Source: Ruminiclostridium cellobioparum subsp. termitidis CT1112 (GTDB lineage Bacteria > Bacillota > Clostridia > Acetivibrionales > DSM-1351). Taken from it: a stretch of 64,000 nucleotides of DNA. Shown here in pieces: positions 49,047 to 58,883 of this stretch (the stretch's first letter is position 1; every line of letters begins with the position of its first letter). The notes beneath the pieces are model-generated. The model was given only the letters and a program-made list of their open reading frames with translations, was not told where the DNA came from and made no database searches. The translations under genes were made by a program, and so were the position numbers. Where the stretch lies: assembly GCF_000350485.1 (NCBI RefSeq), contig NZ_AORV01000065.1, positions 1 through 64,000 of the forward strand, in the 5' to 3' direction.

Positions 49047-50648
49047 ATGGAAAAAAAGCTGCTTTTGTACGCAACTTCGTTTTTTTGCGGAATGTCCGTA
49101 ATGGCTGTTGAATTAAGCATTTCAAGATTATTAGCTCCAACCTTCGGAACTTCCCAGATTATTTGGACAGTCATAATAGGTCTGATAATGATTTCTCTAA
49201 GCATAGGCAATATTCTGGGCGGCAGGTCGGCCGACAAAAATAACAGCCTTAACAAATTGTACATGATTATATGGGGTGCCGCCCTGTGGATCGCAGTCAT
49301 TCCCTTTATCGGCAAATACGTTATCATTGCTATTACCGGGTTATTGGCATTGTTCTTCTCAAATGACCTGCTGGTCACGGGTACTGCAATATCCTGTCTT
49401 GTTCTGTTTTCGGTTCCTTTGGTAGGTCTTGGCATGGTTTCTCCCTATCTGGTGAAGCTGGGTGTGACCGATCTTGAAAATGCGGGCAGGACCACCGGCA
49501 AGATTTATGCCATGAACACCATCGGAAGTATAATAGGAACATTTTTACCTACATTTGTTACAATTCCTTATATTGGAACCAATAAAACCTTTTTGCTGTT
49601 TTCTTTAATATTGAATCTCATTTGTTTGAGTTATTTCTTAATCAGGAAGATAAGACCCATTAAAGTTATAATCAGCTCGCTGTTGGTTTTTATGCTGATT
49701 TTCCTTCCCCTTTCCAATTCATACGCCTTCTGGAAGGATTGTATCCTGGAAGACGAATCGATTTATAATTATCTCCAGGTCTCGGAGGACGAGGAAGCGG
49801 TTTATCTCTCCACAAATGTGGCTTTTGGAGTACAGTCGGTATACAGGAAGGACAACAAGCTGTCGGGCCTTTACTATGACTATGCACTCATGGCACCTCA
49901 GTTTTTAAAGGAATTCAGTCCGGACAATAACTTGGACCTGCTTATACTTGGCAATGGTACGGGTACATATGCCAAGCAGTCCAGGATATATTACAAAAAT
50001 GTAAAAACCGATGCGGTTGAAATCGACCCGAAAATTGTAGAGCTCTCAAAGAAATACTTTGGCGTAACCGAGGATGAGGCCACTGTCTATGAAACCGACG
50101 GCCGCACTTTCCTGTCGGACAGGAATTGCAGAGAGTATGATGTAATAATGGTGGATGCCTACCATGACATAACCATCCCTTTTCATATGACGACAAAGGA
50201 ATTCTTTACCGAAGTATCGAGTCACCTCAAACCCGGAGGTGTGATCATACTGAATATAAATATGAAGTCAGAGGGCGATAACCCTATAAATCAATACCTC
50301 AGCCAGACTGTTAAAAGTGTCATGAACAAAGTTTATACCTGCGATATAGCCGGTACCACCAATGTTATGCTATTCGCCTCAAATGATGCAGATATGGTCA
50401 ATAACTTTGATATTAATACAGGTAAGTTTGACAGTCAGAATCCTCTTCAGAGAGTTTCACAATATGTACGTCAGAATCTCCAGGAGGTTACCGGCTCGGA
50501 GCTGGTATTCACTGATGACCTGGCTCCTGTTGAAGTTCTGGGGCAAAGTCTCCTGAACGATATCGTTAAGGATGAACTGGCCAGCTTCAAGGATATGATA
50601 AATTTTAAGGAAAAAGGGTTGCAGGGAATCTTTGATATGCTTAAGTAA
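49047..50648 (+). CDS. Membrane-anchored spermidine-synthase-like protein
   Basis: A 533-residue protein. Residues 1-225 hold about six or seven membrane spans with GMSVMAVELSISRLLAPTFG near the N-terminus, a signature of the fused transporter/spermidine-synthase family. Residues about 250-480 form a Rossmann methyltransferase-like domain with LLILGNGTGTYAKQ, DAVEIDPKIVELSKKYFG and YDVIMVDAYHD. The first motif departs from the GGGDG of true spermidine synthases, so aminopropyl transfer is uncertain. The ATG at 49047 is the better start, with AGGAAAAAG before it. It stands alone between the pta-ackA and gltX units. Confidence 0.8.
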   Translation: MEKKLLLYATSFFCGMSVMAVELSISRLLAPTFGTSQIIWTVIIGLIMISLSIGNILGGRSADKNNSLNKLYMIIWGAALWIAVIPFIGKYVIIAITGLLALFFSNDLLVTGTAISCLVLFSVPLVGLGMVSPYLVKLGVTDLENAGRTTGKIYAMNTIGSIIGTFLPTFVTIPYIGTNKTFLLFSLILNLICLSYFLIRKIRPIKVIISSLLVFMLIFLPLSNSYAFWKDCILEDESIYNYLQVSEDEEAVYLSTNVAFGVQSVYRKDNKLSGLYYDYALMAPQFLKEFSPDNNLDLLILGNGTGTYAKQSRIYYKNVKTDAVEIDPKIVELSKKYFGVTEDEATVYETDGRTFLSDRNCREYDVIMVDAYHDITIPFHMTTKEFFTEVSSHLKPGGVIILNINMKSEGDNPINQYLSQTVKSVMNKVYTCDIAGTTNVMLFASNDADMVNNFDINTGKFDSQNPLQRVSQYVRQNLQEVTGSELVFTDDLAPVEVLGQSLLNDIVKDELASFKDMINFKEKGLQGIFDMLK

Positions 50649-50691
50649 TAAAAGATTTCCTTTGTGAAAAGTGATTTAATTCATTGAAACC

Positions 50692-50721
50692 TTGACACAT
50701 ATTATTTCAAAATAATATAAT
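50692..50721 (+). promoter_or_regulatory. gltX leader promoter
   Basis: A perfect TTGACA (50692-50697) and a perfect TATAAT (50716-50721) are 18 bases apart, directly before the T-box leader. Confidence 0.8.
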
Positions 50722-50727
50722 ATAGAA

Positions 50728-51098
50728 CAACCTATTAATTTATTAGCAATGACGATAATAAGTACTTCTTTAAGTTCTTAAAATCAATTGTGCTGCAATT
50801 GACCTGCAGAGAGCCGGAGATGGTGGGAATCCGGTAAGAACACTGATGGAAACAGGTATCCGAGCTTCGGGCTGAAGAAACATTTATCAATCAATTCTTC
50901 AATGGTTTCAAGAGAATCAAAGCGGATTTGACATTAAATGAAGTAAGCCTGACGGTTTGCTCCCGTTACAGAGAGAGGAATGAACAAATAATAATGGTGA
51001 TTATTATTTTTCCGTTCTGTAAAGTGGGCTTTGCCAAGCACGGTGGTACCGCGGAAGTTAAACCTTTCGTCCTGCATATGGACGGAGGGTTTTTTTGT
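50728..51098 (+). promoter_or_regulatory. T-box leader of gltX (tRNA-Glu sensing)
   Basis: Stem I begins with the GA motif AGAGAGCCGGAGATGGTG (50810-50827). A likely specifier codon GAA (Glu) lies at 50874-50876, and the T-box sequence GGTGGTACCGCGG is at 51042-51054. The terminator CGTCC/GGACG within AACC...GGGTTTTTTT occupies 51061-51098. Uncharged tRNA-Glu should pair with the specifier and the TGGT bulge and let transcription continue into gltX. Confidence 0.92.
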
Positions 51099-51181
51099 TA
51101 TATCCGGCGCAGACAAATGTGGTTACGCCACCTTTGTTCTTAATAAAAATAATACTATATTACGGAAAGGAGTTAGATACC

Positions 51182-52633
51182 ATGCAAACCAGAACCAGAT
51201 TTGCACCAAGTCCAACCGGTTACATGCACATCGGCAACTTGAGAACCGCGCTGTATGAATATTTGATAGCCAGAAAAGAAAACGGAAAGTTTATTTTAAG
51301 AATAGAGGATACTGATCAGGAACGTTTTGTTGAAGGTGCGGTTGATATTATTTACAAGACTTTAAAGCTGGCCGGACTTGTTCATGATGAGGGTCCTGAT
51401 ATCGGCGGAGCTTATGGTCCCTATGTGCAAAGTGAAAGAAAGGGCATGTATCTGGAATATGCCAAAAAGCTGGTTGATTTAGGCGGAGCATATTACTGCT
51501 TCTGTTCCAAGGATAGGCTTGCCGCCCTTAAGGAAGAGCAGGAGGCTGCCGGCCTGGGCCACAGATATGACCGTCACTGTCTCAATCTTTCCAGGGAAGA
51601 GATCCAACACAAGCTTGCCAATAATGAACCCTATGTCATCAGACAAAAAATGCCCGACACAGGTACAACCAGCTTTGAAGATGCCGTTTATGGGACAATT
51701 ACCGTTGACAACAGCGAGCTTGACGACCAGATTCTCATAAAGACCGACGGACTCCCCACCTATAACTTTGCCAATGTTATAGATGACCATCAGATGGCTA
51801 TTTCACATGTTGTAAGAGGTAATGAGTACCTGGCTTCCACACCGAAGTACAATCTTTTGTACCAGGCGTACGGCTGGGATATTCCCACCTATGTGCATGT
51901 TCCATTGATATTGAAGGCTTCAGGACAAAAACTCAGCAAGAGAGCCGGAGATCCTTCCTTTGAGGACCTGGTTTCCATGGGTTACCTGGTTGAGGCAATA
52001 GTAAATTATGTGGTCCTCCTTGGCTGGAGTCCCGGAGACAACAGAGAGATTTACTCTCTTAAGGAGCTGGAGGAGATTTTCGACATCAAGGGTATCAGTA
52101 AATCACCGGCTATTTTTGATATAAACAAACTTACCTGGATGAATGGCGAATATATCAGAAAAATGCCTGCTGAAGAGTTCCACAAATTGGCTCTGCCCTA
52201 TTATGAAAAAGCCATAACCAACAAAAATATTGACACTATAAAGCTAAGCAAACTGCTGCAGCTAAGAACCGAAGTCCTGACCACCATACCCGAAACTGTG
52301 GACTTCATTGATGAGCTTCCCGATTATGATATACAGATGTATGTTCACAAGAAGAGCAAAACCACCCTTGAGAATTCTCTGGAAAGCCTGAATTCGGTGC
52401 TTCCTGTGCTGGAGGCCATCAGTGACTGGAATTTTGATGCTATCCATGAAGCACTGTTTGCACATATTGAAGCTCTGGGTATTAAGAACAGTCTTATGCT
52501 CTGGCCTATAAGAACCGCTGTTTCAGGCAAGGCGGTTACTCCCGGCGGTGCTGTCGAAATAGCTGATATCCTTGGAAAAGAGGAAACCCTTAAGAGAATC
52601 GGAATTGGTATCGAAAAGCTGAAAAGCTGCTGA
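51182..52633 (+). CDS. gltX: Glutamyl-tRNA synthetase
   Basis: A 483-residue class I enzyme charging tRNA-Glu. The HIGH-type motif lies in [20 protein letters not shown] and the KMSKS-type motif is KLSKRAGD. Residues [12 protein letters not shown] and [17 protein letters not shown] are characteristic. I use the ATG at 51182, preceded by AAAGGAG; the reading frame extends 29 codons upstream into the T-box terminator. It is controlled by the T-box and followed 87 bases later by glnS. Confidence 0.97.
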   Translation: MQTRTRFAPSPTGYMHIGNLRTALYEYLIARKENGKFILRIEDTDQERFVEGAVDIIYKTLKLAGLVHDEGPDIGGAYGPYVQSERKGMYLEYAKKLVDLGGAYYCFCSKDRLAALKEEQEAAGLGHRYDRHCLNLSREEIQHKLANNEPYVIRQKMPDTGTTSFEDAVYGTITVDNSELDDQILIKTDGLPTYNFANVIDDHQMAISHVVRGNEYLASTPKYNLLYQAYGWDIPTYVHVPLILKASGQKLSKRAGDPSFEDLVSMGYLVEAIVNYVVLLGWSPGDNREIYSLKELEEIFDIKGISKSPAIFDINKLTWMNGEYIRKMPAEEFHKLALPYYEKAITNKNIDTIKLSKLLQLRTEVLTTIPETVDFIDELPDYDIQMYVHKKSKTTLENSLESLNSVLPVLEAISDWNFDAIHEALFAHIEALGIKNSLMLWPIRTAVSGKAVTPGGAVEIADILGKEETLKRIGIGIEKLKSC

Positions 52634-52720
52634 TTATAAATACTATATATGCTATATAATACTGTAAGATACAAATCAGACAGTCAAAAAATTTGACTTA
52701 TTATATATGGAGGTAAAACA

Positions 52721-54439
52721 ATGGCTGACGAAATTATAAACACCCCGGCAATTGAAGAAGAAAACCCCGTCCCGTCAAACTTTATATATGACTTTATTGA
52801 TGAGGACCTGGCCGCCGGGAGGGTACCCGATAATATTATAAGAACAAGATTTCCTCCCGAACCCAACGGTTATCTTCATATAGGCCATGCCAAAGCTATA
52901 TGCATTGATTTTGGCACTGCACTGAAATATGGCGGCAAATGCAATCTTAGATTTGACGATACAAACCCCAGCAAGGAAGATGTGGAATACGTTGAGTCCA
53001 TCCAGGAGGATGTAAAATGGCTGGGTTTCAACTGGGATAATATATTTTATGCATCGGAATATTTCGGTATTATGTACGAATGTGCAGTTAAACTTATCAA
53101 GGACGGAAAAGCCTTTGTCTGTGACCTGACTGCCGAGCAGATACGCGAACACAGGGGAACTCTCACCGAGCCCGGCAAAAACAGCCCATACAGGGACAGA
53201 TCGGTGGAGGAAAACCTGGATTTGTTTGAAAAAATGAAAAACGGGGAGTTTGCCGACGGTTCAAAGGTGTTAAGAGCTAAAATAGCCATGGCTTCCCCAA
53301 ATATAAACATGAGGGATCCGGTCATATACAGAATCCTCAGAGCACATCACCACAGAACCGGAGATCAATGGTGCATTTACCCCATGTATGATTATGCCCA
53401 TCCCATTGAGGATGTTGTGGAGGGTATCACCCACTCCCTCTGCTCCCTTGAGTTTGAAGATCACAGACCTCTTTATGACTGGGTCAAAGTGAATGTTGAC
53501 CTGCCTGCAAAACCAAGGCAGATCGAGTTTGCACGTTTGAATCTGGCATATACGCAGATGAGCAAACGTAAACTTCTTCAACTGGTGAACGAAAAGTACG
53601 TAAGCGGCTGGGATGACCCCAGAATGCCTACTATTTCAGGCCTGAGAAGGCGTGGATATACTCCCGGCTCAATCAGGAGCTTCTGTGAAAAAATAGGTGT
53701 TGCAAAAAACAACAGCCTTGTTGACTTTGCGCTGCTGGAACATTGCATAAGAGATGAGCTGAACTTCAGCGCATCAAGGGTTATGGCTGTATTAAGACCG
53801 TTGAAGGTGGTTATAGAAAACTACCCCGAGGGTCAGGTGGAATGGTTTGATGTGGAAAATAATCCCGAGAATCCTGAGATGGGCACAAGAAAATTGCCTT
53901 TCTCAAGAGAAATTTATATTGAGCAGGATGACTTTATGGAAGATCCTCCGAATAAATTCTTCCGTTTGGCTCCCGGCAAAGAGGTCCGTTTAAAGAACAC
54001 TTACTTTATAACCTGCCGGAGTGTGGTAAAGGATGAGACTACCGGAGAGATCGTCGAGCTGAGATGCACTTACGATCCTGAATCCAAGGGCGGCAACTCC
54101 CCCGACGGCAGGAAGGTAAAAGGTACGCTTCACTGGGTATCGGCATCCCACGCCGTAAAAGCCGAGGTCAGGTTATATGATCACCTGTTTATGAAAATCG
54201 ATCCCGAGGATGTTGAAGAAGGTAAGGATTTCAGATCAAATATTAACCCAAATTCTCTTGAAATTATTGAGAACTGTATGGTTGAGCCCGATCTTGTAAG
54301 GGCAAAACCCGGAGACAGGTTCCAATTCCTGAGAATGGGCTACTATTGTATTGACAACGACTCGACTGAAAACAAGCTGATTTTCAACCGGACAGTGGGT
54401 CTTAAGGACACCTGGGCAAAGGTGGTTACAAAGGGCTAA
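52721..54439 (+). CDS. glnS: Glutaminyl-tRNA synthetase
   Basis: A 572-residue class I enzyme charging tRNA-Gln directly. It has [20 protein letters not shown] with the HIGH motif, [11 protein letters not shown], the KMSKS-type YTQMSKRKL, and the C-terminal beta-barrel anticodon domain (about 350-572) that distinguishes GlnRS from GluRS. The ATG follows TGGAGGTAAAACA. A bacterial GlnRS is patchily distributed in Firmicutes, many of which use the GatCAB route instead. Co-location with gltX may put both under the Glu T-box. Confidence 0.96.
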   Translation: MADEIINTPAIEEENPVPSNFIYDFIDEDLAAGRVPDNIIRTRFPPEPNGYLHIGHAKAICIDFGTALKYGGKCNLRFDDTNPSKEDVEYVESIQEDVKWLGFNWDNIFYASEYFGIMYECAVKLIKDGKAFVCDLTAEQIREHRGTLTEPGKNSPYRDRSVEENLDLFEKMKNGEFADGSKVLRAKIAMASPNINMRDPVIYRILRAHHHRTGDQWCIYPMYDYAHPIEDVVEGITHSLCSLEFEDHRPLYDWVKVNVDLPAKPRQIEFARLNLAYTQMSKRKLLQLVNEKYVSGWDDPRMPTISGLRRRGYTPGSIRSFCEKIGVAKNNSLVDFALLEHCIRDELNFSASRVMAVLRPLKVVIENYPEGQVEWFDVENNPENPEMGTRKLPFSREIYIEQDDFMEDPPNKFFRLAPGKEVRLKNTYFITCRSVVKDETTGEIVELRCTYDPESKGGNSPDGRKVKGTLHWVSASHAVKAEVRLYDHLFMKIDPEDVEEGKDFRSNINPNSLEIIENCMVEPDLVRAKPGDRFQFLRMGYYCIDNDSTENKLIFNRTVGLKDTWAKVVTKG

Positions 54440-54496
54440 TAATTTTATGGAGGTCATGCGGGGGATTCATTTATCTCCCGCAGATAGGGAGATTAT

Positions 54497-55711
54497 ATGA
54501 AATATGTTGTTGTTTTAGGTGACGGCATGGCAGATTATCCCATGAAGGAATTGGATAACAAAACACCGCTGCAGTATGCAAAAAAGCCGAATATAGATAT
54601 GCTTGCCAAAAAAGGTACCGTAGGTCTGGTCAAGACTATTCCGGAAGGAATCCCTCCGGGAAGTGATGCAGCCAACCTTTCGGTTATGGGCTATAACCCC
54701 CGGGTATACTATACCGGACGCTCTCCGCTGGAAGCTGTCAGCATGGGTATCAGTCTCCTGCCCACCGATGTGGCACTTCGCTGCAATCTGGTTTATTTAT
54801 CGGAGGACGAGTCAAACTATGCCGACAGGACCATGATCGACTACAGTTCCGACGAAATCTCAACCGAGGAGGCACGCGTACTGATAGAAGCAGTAAATGC
54901 AGCTTTGAAAAACCAAAACATTAATTTTTATCCAGGCATAAGCTACCGGCATTGTCTGGTGTGGAGCAATGGAAAAACAGGGCTGGGCTGTACTCCTCCC
55001 CACGATATTCTGGAGAGAAAAGTTACCGATTATCTTCCAAAAGAAGAATCCGGAATGTTGCTGGACTTAATGATAAAGAGCTACGATATTTTGAAGGATC
55101 ACCCCGTAAACCGGTCCAGAAGGGACCGCGGACTCAGGCCAGCCAATTCAATTTGGCTCTGGGGAGAAGGCAGAAAACCTGCTCTGGCCTCCTTCAGTGA
55201 AAAGTATGGCAAGACCGGAACCATGATATCGGCAGTTGACCTGTTAAAGGGCATCGGCCTGTGTGCAGGTCTGGAATCCGTTGACGTAGAGGGAGCAACA
55301 GGGAATATCCATACAAACTTTATCGGAAAGGCCAACGCTGCCATAGCAGAACTGGACAGCGGTAAAGACTTTGTTTATGTCCATGTGGAAGCTCCTGATG
55401 AGTGCGGACACAGATATGAAATTGAAAACAAGGTAAAATCAATTGAATACCTGGACCAGAAAATTGTCGCTCCCATACTTGAAGGACTGAAAAAGCACAG
55501 GGATTACAGGGTTTTGGTGCTCCCAGACCACCCCACACCGCTGAGTCTACGCACTCATACTTCTGAACCTGTTCCGTTCATAATATATGACAGCACCCGG
55601 GAAGTTGTTTCGGAGGCACAGTGCTATGATGAGGCAGAAGCCGGGAAGACAGGTATTTTCGTCGGAGAAGGCTATAAACTGATGGATTGGTTCATAACCG
55701 GAAAAATATAG
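54497..55711 (+). CDS. apgM: Cofactor-independent phosphoglycerate mutase, archaeal ApgM type
   Basis: A 404-residue alkaline-phosphatase-superfamily protein. It begins YVVVLGDGMADYPMKEL with the metal-binding Asp, has the catalytic Ser in PPGSDAANLSVMGYNP, and the metal ligands in VHVEAPDECGH and LPDHPTP. This family interconverts 3- and 2-phosphoglycerate in archaea; some bacterial members are annotated as proposed homoserine kinases because of their gene neighbours. No threonine-pathway gene is adjacent here, so mutase is the simpler reading. It lies 57 bases after glnS and ends with a strong terminator. Confidence 0.88.
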   Translation: MKYVVVLGDGMADYPMKELDNKTPLQYAKKPNIDMLAKKGTVGLVKTIPEGIPPGSDAANLSVMGYNPRVYYTGRSPLEAVSMGISLLPTDVALRCNLVYLSEDESNYADRTMIDYSSDEISTEEARVLIEAVNAALKNQNINFYPGISYRHCLVWSNGKTGLGCTPPHDILERKVTDYLPKEESGMLLDLMIKSYDILKDHPVNRSRRDRGLRPANSIWLWGEGRKPALASFSEKYGKTGTMISAVDLLKGIGLCAGLESVDVEGATGNIHTNFIGKANAAIAELDSGKDFVYVHVEAPDECGHRYEIENKVKSIEYLDQKIVAPILEGLKKHRDYRVLVLPDHPTPLSLRTHTSEPVPFIIYDSTREVVSEAQCYDEAEAGKTGIFVGEGYKLMDWFITGKI

Positions 55712-55722
55712 TGAATTTATTA

Positions 55723-55770
55723 CCCCCGCAGCCGGTGTCCCCTGGAAACACCGGCTGCGGGGGTTGTTTT
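55723..55770 (+). terminator. Strong terminator after apgM
   Basis: CCCCCGCAGCCGGTGT and ACACCGGCTGCGGGGG form a 16-bp perfect GC-rich stem followed by TTGTTTTT. On the minus strand the T-tract is poor, so it mainly serves apgM. Confidence 0.92.
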
Positions 55771-55785
55771 TGAAATGTGCTTCTG

Positions 55786-57342
55786 TCAATTCACCTTTTC
55801 CAGAATTATTGCATTCAACCCGTTTATCAGGGCAAGTGCACTGGCCTTGATGACGTCGGTGTCCATGGCCCTGGCCGTATAAATTTTTTCGTCGTGACAG
55901 ATCCTGATGCTGACCCTTCCCAGCGCTTCCTTCCCTCTTGACATGCTGCTGATCTTATATTCCTTAAGGTCCACATCCAGGCCTGTAATATCCTTTATTG
56001 CAGTATATAATGCATCGATTGGACCATCTCCTACAGCACTGTGCTTGAAGGTCTCCTTCCCTTTTTTCAGCTTGATGGTGGCAGTGGGAAAAATATCATT
56101 ACTTATTACCTGGAAGGAAACCAGTTCGTAAAGGTCAAGCTCCGCACCGGCACTGCCGTGTCCGCCGTCAGCCCTGCTGCTGTTATGCCTTTGGAGCAGA
56201 TAGTAGACATCATAGTCGTAAACCTCCTTTTTAGCATCGGCAAGCTCCAGAAATTGATTAAAGAGAGCTTCGAAGTCCGTTTCACTCTGATACCTGTAAC
56301 CCAGTTTTTCGGCTGCATTCCGAAATGCGTGGCGGCCCGACCTGGCCGTCAGGATTATATCCATCTTTTCTACTCCCACATCTTCGGGGGCAATGACTTC
56401 ATAAACCGCTCTGTCTTTGAGCAGACCGTCCTGATGTATTCCCGAGGAATGTGCAAAAGCATTGTCCCCGGTTATTGCCTTGTTAACCTGTATGTCCAGT
56501 CCCGTCAGATTGCTCACCAGCCTGGAAGTTCTGCAAATTTCTTTTGTATTGATATCGGTGTGGGCATCATAGTAGGCAGACCGCAGTTTCATGGCCATCA
56601 CCACTTCCTCAAGGGCCGCATTTCCCGCCCTTTCTCCGAGGCCGTTGATTGTACACTCGATTTTGTCGGCACCGTTCTTTATGGCGGCCAGGGTGTTTGC
56701 GGTGGCAAGCCCCGTATCGTTATGGCAGTGAACGCTCAAAATAACCTTGTCATTAAGGTTTTTCAAACGGTAATTGAGCTTTCCTATGAGTTCTCCGAAC
56801 TCTTCAGGCACCGCATAACCAACTGTATCGGGAATATTGATCATAGTTGCCCCTGCTTTTACAACGGCCTCAATAGTTTTCCACAAATATTCGAATTCCG
56901 ATCTGGAGGCATCTTCCGTTGAATACTGGACATAGGGCATTAATGTTTTGGCATACTTTACGGCATCCACTCCCATTTCCATTACTTCCTCCATTGTCTT
57001 ATTAAATTTTTTATTGACGTGAACCTCAGATGTCCCAAGCACTATATGAATTAATGGATTTTGAGCCATTTTTATACTCTGGTATACCGCATCAATATCA
57101 CTTTTTACCGCTCTTGCCAGAGCAGTAATCATGATGCTGCCGTTACCGATTTGTGACGCTATTTCTTTTATCGAATTGAAGTCTCCCTGGGATGAGGCCG
57201 CAAAGCCGGCTTCAATGATATCAACATTTAATGCCTTCAGCTGGTGTGCCAATTCAATTTTCTCATGTAGATTCAATTTGGCTCCGGGAACCTGTTCTCC
57301 GTCCCGCAAAGTCGTGTCAAGTACTAGTATCTTTCTGCTCAT
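55786..57342 (-). CDS. leuA: 2-isopropylmalate synthase
   Basis: A 518-residue enzyme condensing acetyl-CoA with 2-oxoisovalerate, the first committed step of leucine synthesis. The catalytic TIM barrel begins [17 protein letters not shown] and has the metal-binding [13 protein letters not shown] and [15 protein letters not shown]. The C-terminal leucine-feedback domain (about 385-518) is complete, with [17 protein letters not shown]. Length and the C-terminal domain separate it from homocitrate synthase; citramalate synthase is a less likely alternative given the leucine-type T-box. The ATG follows TGGAGGTTTTTCT. Confidence 0.94.
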   Translation of the reverse strand: MSRKILVLDTTLRDGEQVPGAKLNLHEKIELAHQLKALNVDIIEAGFAASSQGDFNSIKEIASQIGNGSIMITALARAVKSDIDAVYQSIKMAQNPLIHIVLGTSEVHVNKKFNKTMEEVMEMGVDAVKYAKTLMPYVQYSTEDASRSEFEYLWKTIEAVVKAGATMINIPDTVGYAVPEEFGELIGKLNYRLKNLNDKVILSVHCHNDTGLATANTLAAIKNGADKIECTINGLGERAGNAALEEVVMAMKLRSAYYDAHTDINTKEICRTSRLVSNLTGLDIQVNKAITGDNAFAHSSGIHQDGLLKDRAVYEVIAPEDVGVEKMDIILTARSGRHAFRNAAEKLGYRYQSETDFEALFNQFLELADAKKEVYDYDVYYLLQRHNSSRADGGHGSAGAELDLYELVSFQVISNDIFPTATIKLKKGKETFKHSAVGDGPIDALYTAIKDITGLDVDLKEYKISSMSRGKEALGRVSIRICHDEKIYTARAMDTDVIKASALALINGLNAIILEKVN

Positions 57343-57463
57343 AGAAAAACCTCCATCAAATAATTATATTTAGTTTCAGTCAGCTGCTCAAACCCGGAAT
57401 TTGAACAGCTGTTTTTCGTCTTGAAAAGTCTCAATTATGGGAATTTTTTTACTTTTCAGGACA

Positions 57464-57700
57464 ACAAAAAGCCCCATCTCAGTATAGAGACGAGGCTGAC
57501 TCGCGGTACCACTCTAATTAATTCTTAAGAATTCGCTCTTTCGACGGCTATTACCATCTATCCCTGTAACGGTGGAATTCCGGCTTACCCTACTTGTCGG
57601 GCAGCAGTTCGTGGATGAGTTCAAAATCATCAAGACTGCCGGCTCGCACCAAATGCCGGCTCTCTGTAAGCTTTTAGATTTCTAATATTTCCAGTCATTA
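57464..57700 (-). promoter_or_regulatory. T-box leader of leuA (tRNA-Leu sensing)
   Basis: On the minus strand stem I opens AGAGAGCCGGCATTTGGTG (about 57664-57646). The specifier is probably CTC (Leu) in GAACTCATC (complement of 57617-57619), the T-box bulge is GTGGTACCGCGAG (about 57514-57500), and the terminator AGCCTCGTCTC/GAGATGGGGCT plus TTTT ends near 57464. Confidence 0.92.
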
Positions 57701-57717
57701 CCTTTAACATTTATTAA

Positions 57718-57746
57718 ATGATAACCTAATCGCTTAAAATTGTCAA
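57718..57746 (-). promoter_or_regulatory. leuA promoter
   Basis: On the minus strand a perfect TTGACA (57746-57741) and TATCAT (57723-57718) are 17 bases apart, just upstream of the T-box leader. Confidence 0.75.
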
Positions 57747-57776
57747 TAACCAAATTAAGGTGATGTGCCCGGCTGG

Positions 57777-58457
57777 TTAAATTATTCTGGTTACACTGGC
57801 CGGAGTTATGCCGAAATTGTTCCAGTCAATATATCTTACATCTTCACTCCAGCCGTCATATACCTGAACAAAGTTTCTGTCGTCACAGTGCTCCCTACTG
57901 CTGCCGAACTCTCTATAACCGGTAACTGTGACAGTATGCCCCTCATAATCACCGCAGGCAATGTTCAGCAATACAGGATTCATGTCATCTATACTGTTTT
58001 TAATGGCCTTTAATTTTCCAATATATATATTATTCGGTTTGCTGCGCTCATAACCAAACTTCTTCCAGGTATCTCCAACCATTGTCTTTATTTCAAAGGG
58101 AGTGTATATGAATAAATCTCTCAAAATTCCTGATTTTTCCGGATCATACCCATGCTTTACTCCTATTTCCCTGACTATGGCATATATCTCATGGATATCT
58201 GATGGAATCTCATGAAACCCCAGCTCTGAGTAATATTTCATAATCCTGGTTATGGAAGCCAGGGTGCAGTTATTCCGGTTATCCGGCCCAAAAATAGTTT
58301 GCTTGAAATTTAAAATTGTCTCTATATTTTTACTCTTTTTTTGCTCCCAGCCTATCCCAAGCTCAAAAGCTGAATATCTTTCAATATCTTCAATCCCTCC
58401 GTAGCCTTTAAACTCCTTATGCTGACCGTTCTGCTTCAGATTGCCTGCTTCCGACAT
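57777..58457 (-). CDS. C39-like cysteine-protease-fold protein
   Basis: A 226-residue protein without signal peptide. The order of motifs suits a papain-like/C39-like fold: a Cys followed by a helix in RNNCTLASITRIMKYY (candidate nucleophile), a His in YEGHTVTVTGYREFG and an acidic/aromatic segment VQVYDGWSEDVRYIDW. Such domains occur in bacteriocin processing, toxin and regulatory proteins. The ATG lies 13 bases after AGGGAGG, a rather long spacing. It is divergent from a 42-residue peptide gene and downstream genes are unrelated. I cannot name a substrate; a non-enzymatic role is possible. Confidence 0.6.
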   Translation of the reverse strand: MSEAGNLKQNGQHKEFKGYGGIEDIERYSAFELGIGWEQKKSKNIETILNFKQTIFGPDNRNNCTLASITRIMKYYSELGFHEIPSDIHEIYAIVREIGVKHGYDPEKSGILRDLFIYTPFEIKTMVGDTWKKFGYERSKPNNIYIGKLKAIKNSIDDMNPVLLNIACGDYEGHTVTVTGYREFGSSREHCDDRNFVQVYDGWSEDVRYIDWNNFGITPASVTRII

Positions 58458-58518
58458 AATTGGCCTGCGACCTCCCTTCAGTTATTCATTTACATACCTT
58501 CTGACGGAAAAAGTATTC

Positions 58519-58542
58519 CATGCTTCATAACATGCTTCATAA
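58519..58542. repeat. Tandem 12-bp repeat
   Basis: CATGCTTCATAA occurs twice head to tail in the divergent region between the C39-like gene and the small peptide gene. It may be a regulator site or a replication-slippage duplication. Confidence 0.5.
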
Positions 58543-58636
58543 TATGTAAAGAATAACATTTGGGTTGAATAAAATTTATCTATTTACAGATTATATTACT
58601 GAATATCTTGGAAAATCTCTCTCAAAGGAGTTATTT

Positions 58637-58765
58637 ATGTTTAAAGGAAAAAAGAACAAGAGTACCTCAAAACCCAATGCACAAAACAAAGCAGAGCAGG
58701 CAGCCATTCAGAATCCTGATAATCCAAAGTTCAGTGATAAGTTTAAAGGCAAGCTGGATGATTGA
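58637..58765 (+). CDS. 42-residue charged peptide, unknown function
   Basis: The gene has a good ribosome site (AAAGGAG, seven bases before the ATG) and its own terminator 23 bases after the stop, so it is probably real. The product is hydrophilic, rich in Lys, Asn, Gln and Asp, without Cys or a membrane segment: MFKGKKNKSTSKPNAQ, a central EQAAIQNPDNPKFSD, ending KFKGKLDD. The FKGK motif occurs at both ends. I do not recognise a family; it could be a small spore protein or a substrate of the divergent C39-like protein. Confidence 0.6.
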   Translation: MFKGKKNKSTSKPNAQNKAEQAAIQNPDNPKFSDKFKGKLDD

Positions 58766-58785
58766 TGATGATTTTTTATTGGGCA

Positions 58786-58816
58786 AAAGGCCATGTAACA
58801 GGTTACATGGTCTTTT
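58786..58816 (+). terminator. Terminator after small peptide gene
   Basis: AGGCCATGTAAC and GTTACATGGTCTTTT form a stem with a two-base loop region and a T-tract. It supports transcription of the 42-residue gene as a monocistronic unit. Confidence 0.8.
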
Positions 58817-58883
58817 AATGTAATAGTATGAACCCTGCTTTAAGCAGAGACATAAGTTTTAAGGATATTGCATTGAACTAAAT

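Noticed and set aside
50900-51000. Separate small RNA before gltX
   Set aside because: The segment is the stem II/III and linker region of the T-box leader, whose flanking motifs are all present.
56041-56922. A 293-codon open frame on the plus strand
   Set aside because: It lies wholly antisense to leuA, has no ribosome site and its translation shows no family features.
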